Below are positions 9,324 through 17,597 of a stretch of 64,000 bases of DNA, in pieces. A model generated the notes under the pieces. It worked only from the letters and a program-made list of their open reading frames with translations. It was not told the origin of the DNA and ran no database searches. Both the position numbers and the translations under genes were made by a program. Positions within the stretch are counted from its first letter, which is position 1, and each line of letters opens with the position of its first letter. The DNA is taken from positions 64,046 to 128,045 of the forward strand of contig NZ_JADPJG010000026.1 of assembly GCF_023073335.1 (NCBI RefSeq), written 5' to 3'. The stretch comes from Bradyrhizobium sp. 21. Its GTDB lineage: Bacteria; Pseudomonadota; Alphaproteobacteria; Rhizobiales; Xanthobacteraceae.

Positions 9324-9366
9324 GCAGTCCTCCTAAATATTTGCACGAGTTGGGATTTTTTGACTG

Positions 9367-9393
9367 TTAGCAGTCTGTGCCCGCGAGTGCTAG
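9367..9393. promoter_or_regulatory. CIRCE element (HrcA operator) of groESL
   Basis: TTAGCAGTC, nine bases, then GAGTGCTAG. The consensus is TTAGCACTC-N9-GAGTGCTAA, so each arm differs at one position and the spacing is exact. It lies 44 bp upstream of the groES start, where HrcA binding would block transcription until heat shock. Confidence 0.9.
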
Positions 9394-9701
9394 CACAGGC
9401 GAAGCTGAAATAGGACAGGAATTTTGCGGGAGCAAGGGCTTCTAGCAGAAAAATCAGCACTCAAGAGCGCTGGCTGCCAGAATTCTTTCCCATCGTTAAC
9501 CGTCCACGGGACCGTATTAGCACGGTGCCGCATCTGCTGCTAACGCATTGAATTTCAACAGCTTGTTAAACTTTTGGGCTTGAGATGGATTATCAGTTTG
9601 CGTCACATTTCTCTCATGTGAGCGCATCTCCACCGGGTGGCTCGTAAGCAGCGTACCGGAAAGCCACCCCTTGAATATGCGCTCCTGCAAAGGAGGTTGG
9701 C
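9394..9701. other. Intergenic region with a leader hairpin before usg
   Basis: No gene is seen. Near its right end are two hairpins: CACAT/ATGTG (9604-9620) and a perfect 8-bp stem GGGTGGCT (9635-9642) with AGCCACCC (9662-9669). A strong ribosome binding site AAAGGAGGT (9689-9697) precedes usg. The stem could be a leader structure of usg mRNA. Confidence 0.4.
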
Positions 9702-9989
9702 ATGGTCACGCGGGTTGGGGTTGTTTCCGACGATTTCCGGAAACAGGTGCTGGGTTACGGGCTGACGACGGCCCAAATTCTCTACCGGATGCCGGATCAT
9801 CGCTCGCTGCTCCAGACCTATGTCTGGCAGAGCTACGATCTGTTTCCAAAATTCCCGGCGCTAACGGATTTCCTGGCGTTCTGGCAGCAGAAGCTCGATG
9901 GTCCGCTGTTCTCGGTCACCGTCGCGCATTCCAAGCTGATCAAGCCGGCCGAGCTGCGCGCGGTGGATGGCGTGTTCAGGCTGCATTGA
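9702..9989 (+). CDS. usg: Usg family protein
   Basis: A 95-residue protein with the hallmark Usg sequence GYGLTTAQILYRMPDH, then LLQTYVWQSYDL, FPALTDFLAFWQ and LDGPLFSVTVAHSKLI. The family is conserved in alphaproteobacteria and often lies near trp genes; its biochemical role is not known. Here it lies alone between groESL and a cupin gene, without trp genes. The unusually good SD fits strong translation. Confidence 0.9.
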   Translation: MVTRVGVVSDDFRKQVLGYGLTTAQILYRMPDHRSLLQTYVWQSYDLFPKFPALTDFLAFWQQKLDGPLFSVTVAHSKLIKPAELRAVDGVFRLH

Positions 9990-10082
9990 TCGCGGGATGC
10001 GCGGGGTGGATTAGCCCGCGGCTGCACGAATCGCAGTCCGCTGGCGCAATCCACCAGTCTGTCGATGCGAATGCAAAAGTTG

Positions 10083-10114
10083 GTGGGTTACGCCTTCGGC
10101 TAACCCACCCTACG
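10083..10114. repeat. Dispersed palindrome GTGGGTTA...TAACCCAC, copy 1
   Basis: Perfect 8-bp arms GTGGGTTA (10083-10090) and TAACCCAC (10101-10108), then CCTACG. The same arms and the same CCTACG flank recur at 30465-30522 with a longer interior, so this is a dispersed element. It could act as a transcription stop for usg. Confidence 0.75.
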
Positions 10115-10164
10115 ATTTCGTATTCTGTGTTAGCCTCTCTCCTGACAACAGGGGAGGCCCGCCC

Positions 10165-10704
10165 ATGGCCAAGAAAGCACAATCGAAAGCAAAATCGCGC
10201 AACGCAGCCCAGACCGCGGTGAAGAAGCGGAGCGCCGCCAAGGCCACGGTGCGATCATCGGCACGCAAGGCGGTGAAGGCGAAGGCGCGCATGGTCGCTC
10301 CGAAAAAGCCCGCACGCCCAAAACAGCGCATCGCCATCAGCCATCACCGCGAAGAAGATTTCAAAGCCGACGGCTTGCGCACCTACGCCAAGTACCGCGA
10401 CCTCGGCATCGCCGCTGCCAGCCACGGCCTCGCGCAGGCGCATGTGATCCGCCTGCAAGGCCCCTGCAATCCGGACGAGGTGTCGAAGCTGCACTTCCAC
10501 GCCGTCGAATTCCAGATGGTCTATGTGCTCAAGGGCTGGGTGAAGACCTATATGGACGGCGAGGGCGAGACGCTGATGAAAGAAGGCAGCGCCTGGACCC
10601 AGCCGCCGAAGATCAAGCACATGATCCTGGATTATTCCGACGACGTCGAGCTGCTGGAAGTGATCCTGCCGGCGGAGTTCAAGACGGTGGAGCTGAAGGC
10701 GTAG
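10165..10704 (+). CDS. Cupin domain protein with lysine/alanine-rich N-terminal tail
   Basis: 179 residues in two parts. Residues 1-55 are a strongly basic, Ala/Lys-rich low-complexity tail with KKAQSKAKSRNAAQ and AKATVRSSARKAVKAKAR, like bacterial histone H1-like tails. Residues about 60-179 form a single cupin barrel: LHFHAVEFQMVYVLKGWVKTY with the metal-binding histidines of motif 1, and WTQPPKIKHMILDYSDDVELLEV as motif 2. The tail may bind nucleic acid or polyanions; the cupin may bind a small ligand. The usual cupin protein in this family lacks such a tail. Function unknown. Confidence 0.75.
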   Translation: MAKKAQSKAKSRNAAQTAVKKRSAAKATVRSSARKAVKAKARMVAPKKPARPKQRIAISHHREEDFKADGLRTYAKYRDLGIAAASHGLAQAHVIRLQGPCNPDEVSKLHFHAVEFQMVYVLKGWVKTYMDGEGETLMKEGSAWTQPPKIKHMILDYSDDVELLEVILPAEFKTVELKA

Positions 10705-10717
10705 GCGCACGATCCGT

Positions 10718-10797
10718 CGTCATTGCGGGCGCAGCGAAGCAATACAGTCTTTCTCTACGGGAAGGTTCTGGATTGCTTCGCTGCGCTCGAAATGACG
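10718..10797. repeat. Dispersed 80-bp inverted repeat
   Basis: The left arm reads CGTCATTGCGGGCGCAGCGA and continues AGCAAT; the right arm is its near-complement GATTGCTTCGCTGCGCTCGA then AATGACG. The arms are about 26 bp with one mismatch or so and a spacer of about 28 bp. It lies between the cupin and TPR protein stops and would fold into a long hairpin. Elements of this type are common between genes in Bradyrhizobium. Confidence 0.8.
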
Positions 10798-10814
10798 GGC
10801 GGAGAGGTCGCCCG

Positions 10815-12959
10815 TCAGTCCCTCGCCGACACGGCAGCGCCAGCCTCGCAATAGCGCTTCCACATCGCGCGATAGGCCTCGTGCGTCGTTTGCGCGTAGG
10901 AAACCGGGTTGCAGGCGGCCGCAACCCTGACCTGCCCGGGAAGTTCAGCGCGCAACCTGTTGAGGTCGCCGATTTCAGCCGCGCGGCTCACCGCGATGTC
11001 GACATATCCTTGCTCGCTGTCCGTGACCCAGTCCGGCAGTCCGATCGAGGTGAGGATCGAGCCGGCCGCGCGACTGGGCAGGCTCTCGCCGAGCTTGGCG
11101 ACAACGGGAACGCCCATTTGCAAGGCTTCCAACGTGCTGACGCCGCCATTCTGCGGGAATGGGTCGAGGGCAATGTCGACGCGGTCGAATGCTCTCAGAT
11201 GATCGATGCGCAGGGTCTTTCCGAGCAGATCGACGCGGTCGGCCGACATCCCGCAACTTGCAAGTCGTGCCAGCAGACTGTCGCGGACCAGTTGATCGTC
11301 CAGCGCGACATCCTTGATCAGCAGTCGAGACCCCGGCACCCGCTCCAGAATCCTGGACCAGGCCTGCGCGGCCTGGTCCGAAATCTTGCTTATGCGGTTG
11401 AAGACACCGAATGTGACGAAGCCGTTCGACATCGCGGGCGTTGACACCTGCGCAAGCTCGATCGGCAGCGGCTCCAGCGTCACGAAGCAGGGCAGGTCGA
11501 CAACGGTCTCCGCAAACAGATGCCGCACCTCGGCAGGAATCGCGACCGGATCTGAGAATAGGTAATCGATTGTCGGCAGCCCGGTGCCGGTGCCGTGACC
11601 CCAGCCATGGGCCTGGATCGGCGCCGGCTTGCGCGCAAACACGCCGAGGCGGTTTCCCTTGGTATGGCCGGACAGATCGATCAGGATATCGACGCCATCG
11701 GCGCGGATCTCGGCGGCGAGGCGATCGTCGCTCCATTGCGAGGCGTCGCGCCAGCGGTCGGCGATCCTTTGAAATTCGCCGGTCGTCGCATCCACTTTCG
11801 ATGAACAGGAGTAGCATACGACTTCAAATTGCGCCCGGTCATGAAATTCCAGGACCGGCTTGAATATGAACGCGGCCGAATGCGCGTTGAAGTCCGCCGA
11901 GACGTAGCCAAGCACCAGAGGGCGATCCGGATCGCGGATGTTGTCGTGCGGTTCCGGCACTCCTGAAGCGATTTTCGCGCCGATCTGCTCCCACCAGACG
12001 CGACGTGCCTGCTGATGTTCCTCGACGCTGGCATCCGCCATGAAATCGAGCGTGAATATCTTGCTGGAGATTGCGCTCGGAAGGTCAGGCTGGATCTCGA
12101 GGGCCCTATCGAGGCTGGCCAGGGCCTCGTGAACCCGGCCGAGTTCGGCGAGACAAACGCCCCGCACCAAGTGAGCTTGAGCAGCATCGGGATCGATCGC
12201 GAGAGCTTTCTCGCAATCGTGCAATGCTTCGGCCAGTTGCTGGGTTTGGAGCCAGACACCGGCACGTCCGAGCCACGCGCTCATGTCGTTGGGCGCCAGG
12301 GCGATTGCCTGATTGCAGTCCGCCATGGCTTCGTCAAATCGCAGCAGTTCGCGAAACGCGACGGCGCGGTTCGCCAGCGCCGAGGCGTAGGCAGGTTTGA
12401 TCGATAGCGCGCGGTTGAGGCTTGCGATGGCTTCGTCATAATGGTTCAGACGGAAGAGCACCCAACCACGGCTGTTGTGGGCTTCGGCAAGGTTTCCGTC
12501 GATTGCGATCGCCTTGTCGTAGCACGCGAGCGCTTCGTGGAGATTCAGGGTCAGGCTCGCGTTGCCGAGATTGGAGAGGGCGAGGGCGTAGTTGGGGCGG
12601 AGGACGAGGGCCCTTCGGTAGCTCTCGCGGGCCTCATCGTAACGTCGCAGCCTGTTCAGCGCGATGCCCAGGCTCATATGGGCATCGGCGGATTGCGGAT
12701 CCACGGCAACCGCCCGGCTCAACATAATTTCGGCCTGCTGATAGTTCTTGGCCTCAGACTCCAGACTGCCAAGCATATGCAGCGCGATGAATTGGTTGGG
12801 ATCGAGCTCCAGGACCAGATGATAGGCCGCACGGGCCTGGGCGAAGAGCCCCTTCTTGTGCAACTGAAGGGCGTTCCCGAGCATTGGCAGCACTTCGGCT
12901 TTTTGCCGCTTCTGAAGCCGGGCATTCTGAAATGCACGCTGACCGACGCTGTTGCTCAT
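10815..12959 (-). CDS. TPR repeat protein with O-GlcNAc transferase-like (SPINDLY) domain
   Basis: 714 residues. The N-terminal half (about 30-300) holds about eight TPR units, for example ADAHMSLGIALNRLRRYDEA and LAEAHNSRGWVLFRLNHYDEA. The C-terminal half (about 335-705) is a GT41-type glycosyltransferase: RPLVLGYVSADFNAHSAAF, DILIDLSGHTKGNRLGVFARKPAP, IQAHGWGHGTGTG, IDYLFSDPVAIP, FGVFNRISKISDQ and GVSTLEALQMGVPVV. Eukaryotic members add GlcNAc or fucose to Ser/Thr of proteins; bacterial targets are mostly unknown. No flagellin or adhesin gene adjoins it here. The nucleotide sugar cannot be read from sequence. Confidence 0.88.
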   Translation of the reverse strand: MSNSVGQRAFQNARLQKRQKAEVLPMLGNALQLHKKGLFAQARAAYHLVLELDPNQFIALHMLGSLESEAKNYQQAEIMLSRAVAVDPQSADAHMSLGIALNRLRRYDEARESYRRALVLRPNYALALSNLGNASLTLNLHEALACYDKAIAIDGNLAEAHNSRGWVLFRLNHYDEAIASLNRALSIKPAYASALANRAVAFRELLRFDEAMADCNQAIALAPNDMSAWLGRAGVWLQTQQLAEALHDCEKALAIDPDAAQAHLVRGVCLAELGRVHEALASLDRALEIQPDLPSAISSKIFTLDFMADASVEEHQQARRVWWEQIGAKIASGVPEPHDNIRDPDRPLVLGYVSADFNAHSAAFIFKPVLEFHDRAQFEVVCYSCSSKVDATTGEFQRIADRWRDASQWSDDRLAAEIRADGVDILIDLSGHTKGNRLGVFARKPAPIQAHGWGHGTGTGLPTIDYLFSDPVAIPAEVRHLFAETVVDLPCFVTLEPLPIELAQVSTPAMSNGFVTFGVFNRISKISDQAAQAWSRILERVPGSRLLIKDVALDDQLVRDSLLARLASCGMSADRVDLLGKTLRIDHLRAFDRVDIALDPFPQNGGVSTLEALQMGVPVVAKLGESLPSRAAGSILTSIGLPDWVTDSEQGYVDIAVSRAAEIGDLNRLRAELPGQVRVAAACNPVSYAQTTHEAYRAMWKRYCEAGAAVSARD

Positions 12960-13242
12960 GAATCAATCCCACCCGAATCTCGTGACAGGATTAACATGGG
13001 AGCGCTCTCCCGGAGTGTGCTGCGCGCCGTTCGGGCAACGAAGTCGCAAGCTCCACGCAAGCCTCGCGTCTCGCTGAGAACGGCCACCGTCCCCATGCCG
13101 GCGATCGCTCAAAAGTTAGCGATCCGGGAAACCGGACCGTTACCAGTCGGAGGGTTCCACGCGCTCCGCGGGGCGGGCGCTAACCAGTCGAAAATAATCC
13201 TCGCGTCAACTCGAGGCTGCAGAGAACGCGGGGCATGCTTTC

Positions 13243-14478
13243 ATGGCAACCAACACGTTTGGCCGGCGCGGCGCCGTGGTGCCACCCCCAGGTCGATCGT
13301 TTCAACACGCATCGTTTCAACCCGTCGCTGCACCGATCGCTCCTGCGGTCGTGCGCGACAGCGCGCGGCCCTTGTCCAGCGAGGGCACGCTTCTTCGCGA
13401 CAACAAGCTTCTGGCCGATATCCCTTTCCTCACTATTGGCCTGATTTTCGGTCTGCTCCTCGTCTTTGCTTTGCAACGCGCACTCGCCATCGACATTGCA
13501 CGGGACGGCTCACTCGATGTCCGCTCGCTGATTGCTCAGGGCGCGTCCGGCTACGATCTGGTTGTCGGAAGGGGAGAGTGGTGGCGGATCGGCCTTGCGC
13601 CGCTTCTGCATGGCAGCCAGTGGCACCTCATCGGCAACTGCGTTGCGCTGTTCATCGTCGGCGTCAGGCTGGAGAGCCTCATCGGCCGCGGCTGGTTTTC
13701 GCTGATCTTCGTCGCCAGCGCAGTAGCCGGCGAGGCCGGCTCGCTGCTGGGCAATGGCCCCGCCGTCGCGGTGGGCGTCGGTGCGTCCGGCGCCATTACC
13801 GGGCTCATCGCCGCGCTGTTCGTTGCGAGCTTCGAGCCGGAGGCGGACGCCGATCAAACGATCTCGCGACTGAAGACGTCGCTGTTCTTCGGTGGTCCCG
13901 CCCTGCTGCCGCTTGCCTTTGGCGCCTCCGGCAATGTCAACTATTACGCCCATGCCGGCGGTGCGCTGGCCGGCGCCGCGCTTGCCATCACGCCGTGGCT
14001 CGCCTTCTGGTCCTATGACCGCCTGCCGCGCAGCGCCGGGATGACGTTGCTGGCAGGATTGGCTAGATCGCTGGTCTGCGCAGGCTTCGCCGCCGCTCAT
14101 TATTCGTCCTACATGGCCGATGCCGTGCAGTACATCCGCGCGTCGGAAGCGCCGGCGACTGCCAAAGAGATGGCCAGCCGGTCTCTCGATCTCGTCACTC
14201 GCTATCCGAAAGACCCGCGGGCTCATCTGTTCCGTGCGGTCGCCTACCTGGAAAAAGCCAGCTTCAATGCCGCCGAGACGGAAGCGCGAACCGCCATATC
14301 GCTCGCCTCCTCGGATGTCGCGGGCGGGCCGGTGCGCTCCGGCGCGCAGGGCTTGATGGCGGTGTTGCTGCTGGCGCAGGGACGAACCAGCGAGGCAAAG
14401 GCCATGGCGGCCGAGCCGTGCCGTGCCAAGCTGGGTGAGGTGCGTCGTATCTTGCAGAAGCAGAAATTGTGCGGTTGA
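13243..14478 (+). CDS. Rhomboid intramembrane serine protease with C-terminal helical repeat
   Basis: 411 residues. After a 60-residue cytosolic lead come six or seven membrane helices (about residues 65-290). The catalytic Ser is in GVGASGAITGLIAAL and the catalytic His in NYYAHAGGALAGAAL; HGSQWHLIGNCVALFIVG holds the conserved His/Asn of helix 2. The soluble C-terminal about 110 residues (from about 300) look like a TPR-type helical repeat (YPKDPRAHLFRAVAYLEKA). Rhomboids cut membrane proteins within the bilayer; the repeat may bind substrates. It is convergent with a LysR gene. Confidence 0.9.
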   Translation: MATNTFGRRGAVVPPPGRSFQHASFQPVAAPIAPAVVRDSARPLSSEGTLLRDNKLLADIPFLTIGLIFGLLLVFALQRALAIDIARDGSLDVRSLIAQGASGYDLVVGRGEWWRIGLAPLLHGSQWHLIGNCVALFIVGVRLESLIGRGWFSLIFVASAVAGEAGSLLGNGPAVAVGVGASGAITGLIAALFVASFEPEADADQTISRLKTSLFFGGPALLPLAFGASGNVNYYAHAGGALAGAALAITPWLAFWSYDRLPRSAGMTLLAGLARSLVCAGFAAAHYSSYMADAVQYIRASEAPATAKEMASRSLDLVTRYPKDPRAHLFRAVAYLEKASFNAAETEARTAISLASSDVAGGPVRSGAQGLMAVLLLAQGRTSEAKAMAAEPCRAKLGEVRRILQKQKLCG

Positions 14479-14498
14479 GATCATCCAGCATTCGCTGA

Positions 14499-15419
14499 TT
14501 ATCGCCCAAGATAGCCCAGTTCCTCGCTCATGATCCTGCGAGCATATTCGCTGAAGGCATCGATCAAGCGGCTCTGCGCGGCAAAAGGCGGATAGAGCAG
14601 TGCGATCGTAACGGGGACCGCGGGATTGAAGGGGCGCGTGATCAGGGCCGCGCCGGAGCTTTCGTCATGCGCGGCAATCGGGTTGATAATGCTGATGCCG
14701 AGACCCGCCGCGACCAGGGCACAGACCGATGCGCCCAGATCGGTCTCGGCAACAATGCGGCGCGTGACGCCAGCCTGCGCGAAGATCGTATCGATGCGAT
14801 CGTGGAGCGGACTCCCCGTGGCGAAGGAGATGAACGCCTCATCGGAGAAGTCGGCAGGGCGCAGCGTCTTCTTCTGTGCAAGGCGATGCCCCTTCGGCAT
14901 GATCGCGACGCAACGGGTCTTGAGCACCGGCTCGACATGCACCCCCGCAACCTCGCTGTAGAGCATTGCGAGCCCGGCGTCGCAAAGCCCGGAGCTGACC
15001 CAGTCGTGCACGGCGCTCGCCGTGCCTGATCGGATCGAGATCATCACATGCGGATAGTCCATTTTGAAGCGCGATGAGATGCGCGTCAGCAGGCCGCCGG
15101 CCAGGCGCGGCATCGCCGCAACGCTTAACCGACCCATGCCGAACGAGCGAATGCTCGCTGCGCCGGCCTCCAGTCCGGCCAAGCCGATGAAAGTCTTCTC
15201 GACCTCCTGGAAAAAGCGTGATCCGTCCACGGTCGGGCGAAGGCGGCCGCCACTGCGGTCGAACAGCGGAAATTGCGTGATCGCTTCCAATTGTCCGATC
15301 AGGCGGCTGATCTGGGGCTGCGAGGTGTGCATGCGCTGGGCCGCTTGCGTCATCGATCCCGTCACGAAGACCGCCCGAAAAGCCTCCACATGCTTCAAGC
15401 CCATCCGTCTGTTGGCCAT
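14499..15419 (-). CDS. LysR family transcriptional regulator
   Basis: About 306 residues from MANRRMGLKHVEAF; a longer open frame to 15524 adds non-LysR-like sequence. The HTH is AFRAVFVTGSMTQAAQRMHTSQ, then ISRLIGQLEAITQFPLFDR. A LysR substrate domain follows. It is divergent from a periplasmic binding protein and threonine aldolase gene pair, which it probably controls in response to an amino acid or derivative. Confidence 0.9.
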   Translation of the reverse strand: MANRRMGLKHVEAFRAVFVTGSMTQAAQRMHTSQPQISRLIGQLEAITQFPLFDRSGGRLRPTVDGSRFFQEVEKTFIGLAGLEAGAASIRSFGMGRLSVAAMPRLAGGLLTRISSRFKMDYPHVMISIRSGTASAVHDWVSSGLCDAGLAMLYSEVAGVHVEPVLKTRCVAIMPKGHRLAQKKTLRPADFSDEAFISFATGSPLHDRIDTIFAQAGVTRRIVAETDLGASVCALVAAGLGISIINPIAAHDESSGAALITRPFNPAVPVTIALLYPPFAAQSRLIDAFSEYARRIMSEELGYLGR

Positions 15420-15570
15420 ATCAAATCCGTATAGGGGAGTGTGAAACTGGAATTTCATCAGATCGGGCTTTTGGACGATAGTCCAGAGCATGACGCCGTT
15501 CGTACGGTGTCCCGTCGATGCCACCCCGGTTCAGGCAGCGTCACGGGCACTCGCGAACAAGGGGGACGAC

Positions 15571-16491
15571 ATGAAAGCGACAACGATCAAGGCATTCGGC
15601 GCGGCAATCGTCGCCGGGGGTCTGCTGTCCAGCGAAGTCATGGCCCAGTCTGCGAGCAGACTGGACAAGATCCGCGAGAGCGGCTCGATCACGTTGGGCC
15701 ATCCCGAGACCTCGGTACCCTTTGCCTATCTCGACGATAACCAGAAGCCGATCGGCTATACCGTCGAAATCTGTGAACACGTGGTGCAGGCGATCAAGAC
15801 GGCGCTCAAGCTCCCCAAGCTCGAGATTCGGTACAATCCCATAACCTCGGCGACGCGTATTCAGCTGCTCGCCAACGGTACGATCGATCTCGAATGCGGC
15901 AACACGACCAACAATATCGAGCGGCATAAACTCGTCGACTTTGCTCCCACCATCTTCGTTGCGCAGGTCGTCCTCGTCGCGCGCAAGGATGGCGGGGTCG
16001 ACGTCAACGACCCGGCTTCGTTTCGCGGCAAGGCCATCTCCGCCCAAGCCGGGGGCCAGACTTTCAAGGTGATCACGCTGATCAACGCCAAGGAGAATCT
16101 CGGCATCACGGTCGTGCCGGCCAGGGACACGGCCGAAACTTTCTTGTTGGTGTCGACGGGCCGGGTGGCCGGCACCGCCAACGATGACGGTCTCGCCTAT
16201 GCCATTGTCGCCTCGTCCAGGACGCCGGATGCCTTCCAGATCGGTAGCAAGGGTCTCGAGATGGCGCCCTACGGCATCGTCGAACCCAAGGATGATCCCG
16301 CTTTCAAGAAGATCGTCGACGAGGCCGTGATCGACCTGATGAAGAGCGGACAGATTGCGGCGCTCTACGACAAGTATTTCAATTCACCAATCCCACCGCA
16401 TGGCCTCAACCTGAAATTTCCAATGAGCGCCGCCCTCAAGCGGGCACTGGCCAACCCGACCGATTCCGGCGACCCGGCAGTCTACGAATGA
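15571..16491 (+). CDS. Amino-acid ABC transporter substrate-binding protein (GltI-like)
   Basis: 306 residues from MKATTIKAFG, with a signal peptide ending at EVMAQ. The type 2 periplasmic binding fold of the glutamate/aspartate group is visible: LDKIRESGSITLGHPETSVPFAYLDD, GYTVEICEHVVQAI, NGTIDLECGNTTNN, with the conserved QLLANGTIDLE region. No permease or ATPase gene is adjacent, so it must use components encoded elsewhere. Followed 28 bp later by a threonine aldolase gene, suggesting uptake and use of a hydroxy-amino acid. Confidence 0.88.
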   Translation: MKATTIKAFGAAIVAGGLLSSEVMAQSASRLDKIRESGSITLGHPETSVPFAYLDDNQKPIGYTVEICEHVVQAIKTALKLPKLEIRYNPITSATRIQLLANGTIDLECGNTTNNIERHKLVDFAPTIFVAQVVLVARKDGGVDVNDPASFRGKAISAQAGGQTFKVITLINAKENLGITVVPARDTAETFLLVSTGRVAGTANDDGLAYAIVASSRTPDAFQIGSKGLEMAPYGIVEPKDDPAFKKIVDEAVIDLMKSGQIAALYDKYFNSPIPPHGLNLKFPMSAALKRALANPTDSGDPAVYE

Positions 16492-16519
16492 CGCGCCAGG
16501 CGCTCTAGAGGTCTCGCAA

Positions 16520-17590
16520 ATGGCACATCAACACGAGACGAACGCGGCGGACGCCGGGTTGCCACCCGTCGACCTTCGCAGCGATACAGTCACCAAGCCC
16601 ACCGAGGCGATGTATGCCCGCATGGCCTCGGCGCCGCTGGGCGATGATGGGCTGGACGGTGACCCCACGGCGAGGGAGCTGGAGGCCGTCGCAGCTGCGG
16701 CGTTGGGCAAGGACGCCGGCTTGTTCGTGCCGAGCTGCACGATGGCCAATCTATTGGCGACGCTGGCGCAGTCGCAGCGCAGCGAACAGATCGTATTGGA
16801 AGCGAATGCACATATGTACATCTCCGAACGAGGGGCGGCGACGTTCACTGGGCAGTTCTACCTCGCAATTGCCGGCAGCGACGGCGCGATGGACCTGAAC
16901 TTGTTGGGGGACGCCATGCAGGGCGAAGGGCTCAAGCTCAGGACAGCCCTTGTCGCGATGGAAACCTCGCACAACAACGCGAGCGGCGCCGTGCTGCCGC
17001 TCGAGCACATGCAGGCGGTGCACGCCATGGCTTCGGCCCGCGGCGTCCCGGTGCATCTCGACGGAGCGCGGCTCTTCAACGCTGCAATTGCTCTTGAAGC
17101 GGCGCCGGCTCACATTGCACGGCACTGCGATACGGTCTCTCTGTGTCTATCGAAGGGCCTGAGCGCACCGGCCGGTGCCGTGCTCGCCGGGCCGCGCGCC
17201 GTGATCGACAGGAGCCGCAGATTTCGCCGCATGCTGGGAGGCGCGCAGCGCCAGATCGGCATCCTGGCCGCAGCCGGCCTTGAGGCCGTTCAGGTCATGG
17301 GTGCACGCTTGGCGGAGGATCACCGGCGTGCGCGAGCACTGAGTGACGCGTTGAACTGGATGCACCCGAAGATCAGCGCGACAATCCCGCAAACGAATAT
17401 CGTGCAGGTCGATGTCTCTCTCTCCGGACGCGACAGCGCCGCGTGGTCGAGGGCTCTGGAAGGGAAGGGCGTGAAGGCGAGGCCCTGGGGCAGTCACCGC
17501 TTGCGCTGTGTGACCCATCGCCATATCGATGATGCGGATATTGATCGCGCGGTCGTGGCATTTCGCGCCGTGGCTGAAGCCTTGGTTTAG
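16520..17590 (+). CDS. Low-specificity threonine aldolase (PLP-dependent)
   Basis: 356 residues, normal for the family. VDLRSDTVTKPTEAMYARM opens the fold. The cofactor Asp is D181 in VHLDGARLFNA, and the Schiff-base lysine is K212 in LSKGLSAPAGAVLAG. The enzyme splits threonine or beta-hydroxy-amino acids into glycine and an aldehyde. It shares an operon with the amino-acid binding protein upstream and probably the LysR regulator's control. The exact substrate (L-threonine, phenylserine or another) is open. Confidence 0.92.
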   Translation: MAHQHETNAADAGLPPVDLRSDTVTKPTEAMYARMASAPLGDDGLDGDPTARELEAVAAAALGKDAGLFVPSCTMANLLATLAQSQRSEQIVLEANAHMYISERGAATFTGQFYLAIAGSDGAMDLNLLGDAMQGEGLKLRTALVAMETSHNNASGAVLPLEHMQAVHAMASARGVPVHLDGARLFNAAIALEAAPAHIARHCDTVSLCLSKGLSAPAGAVLAGPRAVIDRSRRFRRMLGGAQRQIGILAAAGLEAVQVMGARLAEDHRRARALSDALNWMHPKISATIPQTNIVQVDVSLSGRDSAAWSRALEGKGVKARPWGSHRLRCVTHRHIDDADIDRAVVAFRAVAEALV

Positions 17591-17597
17591 GAAAGCC

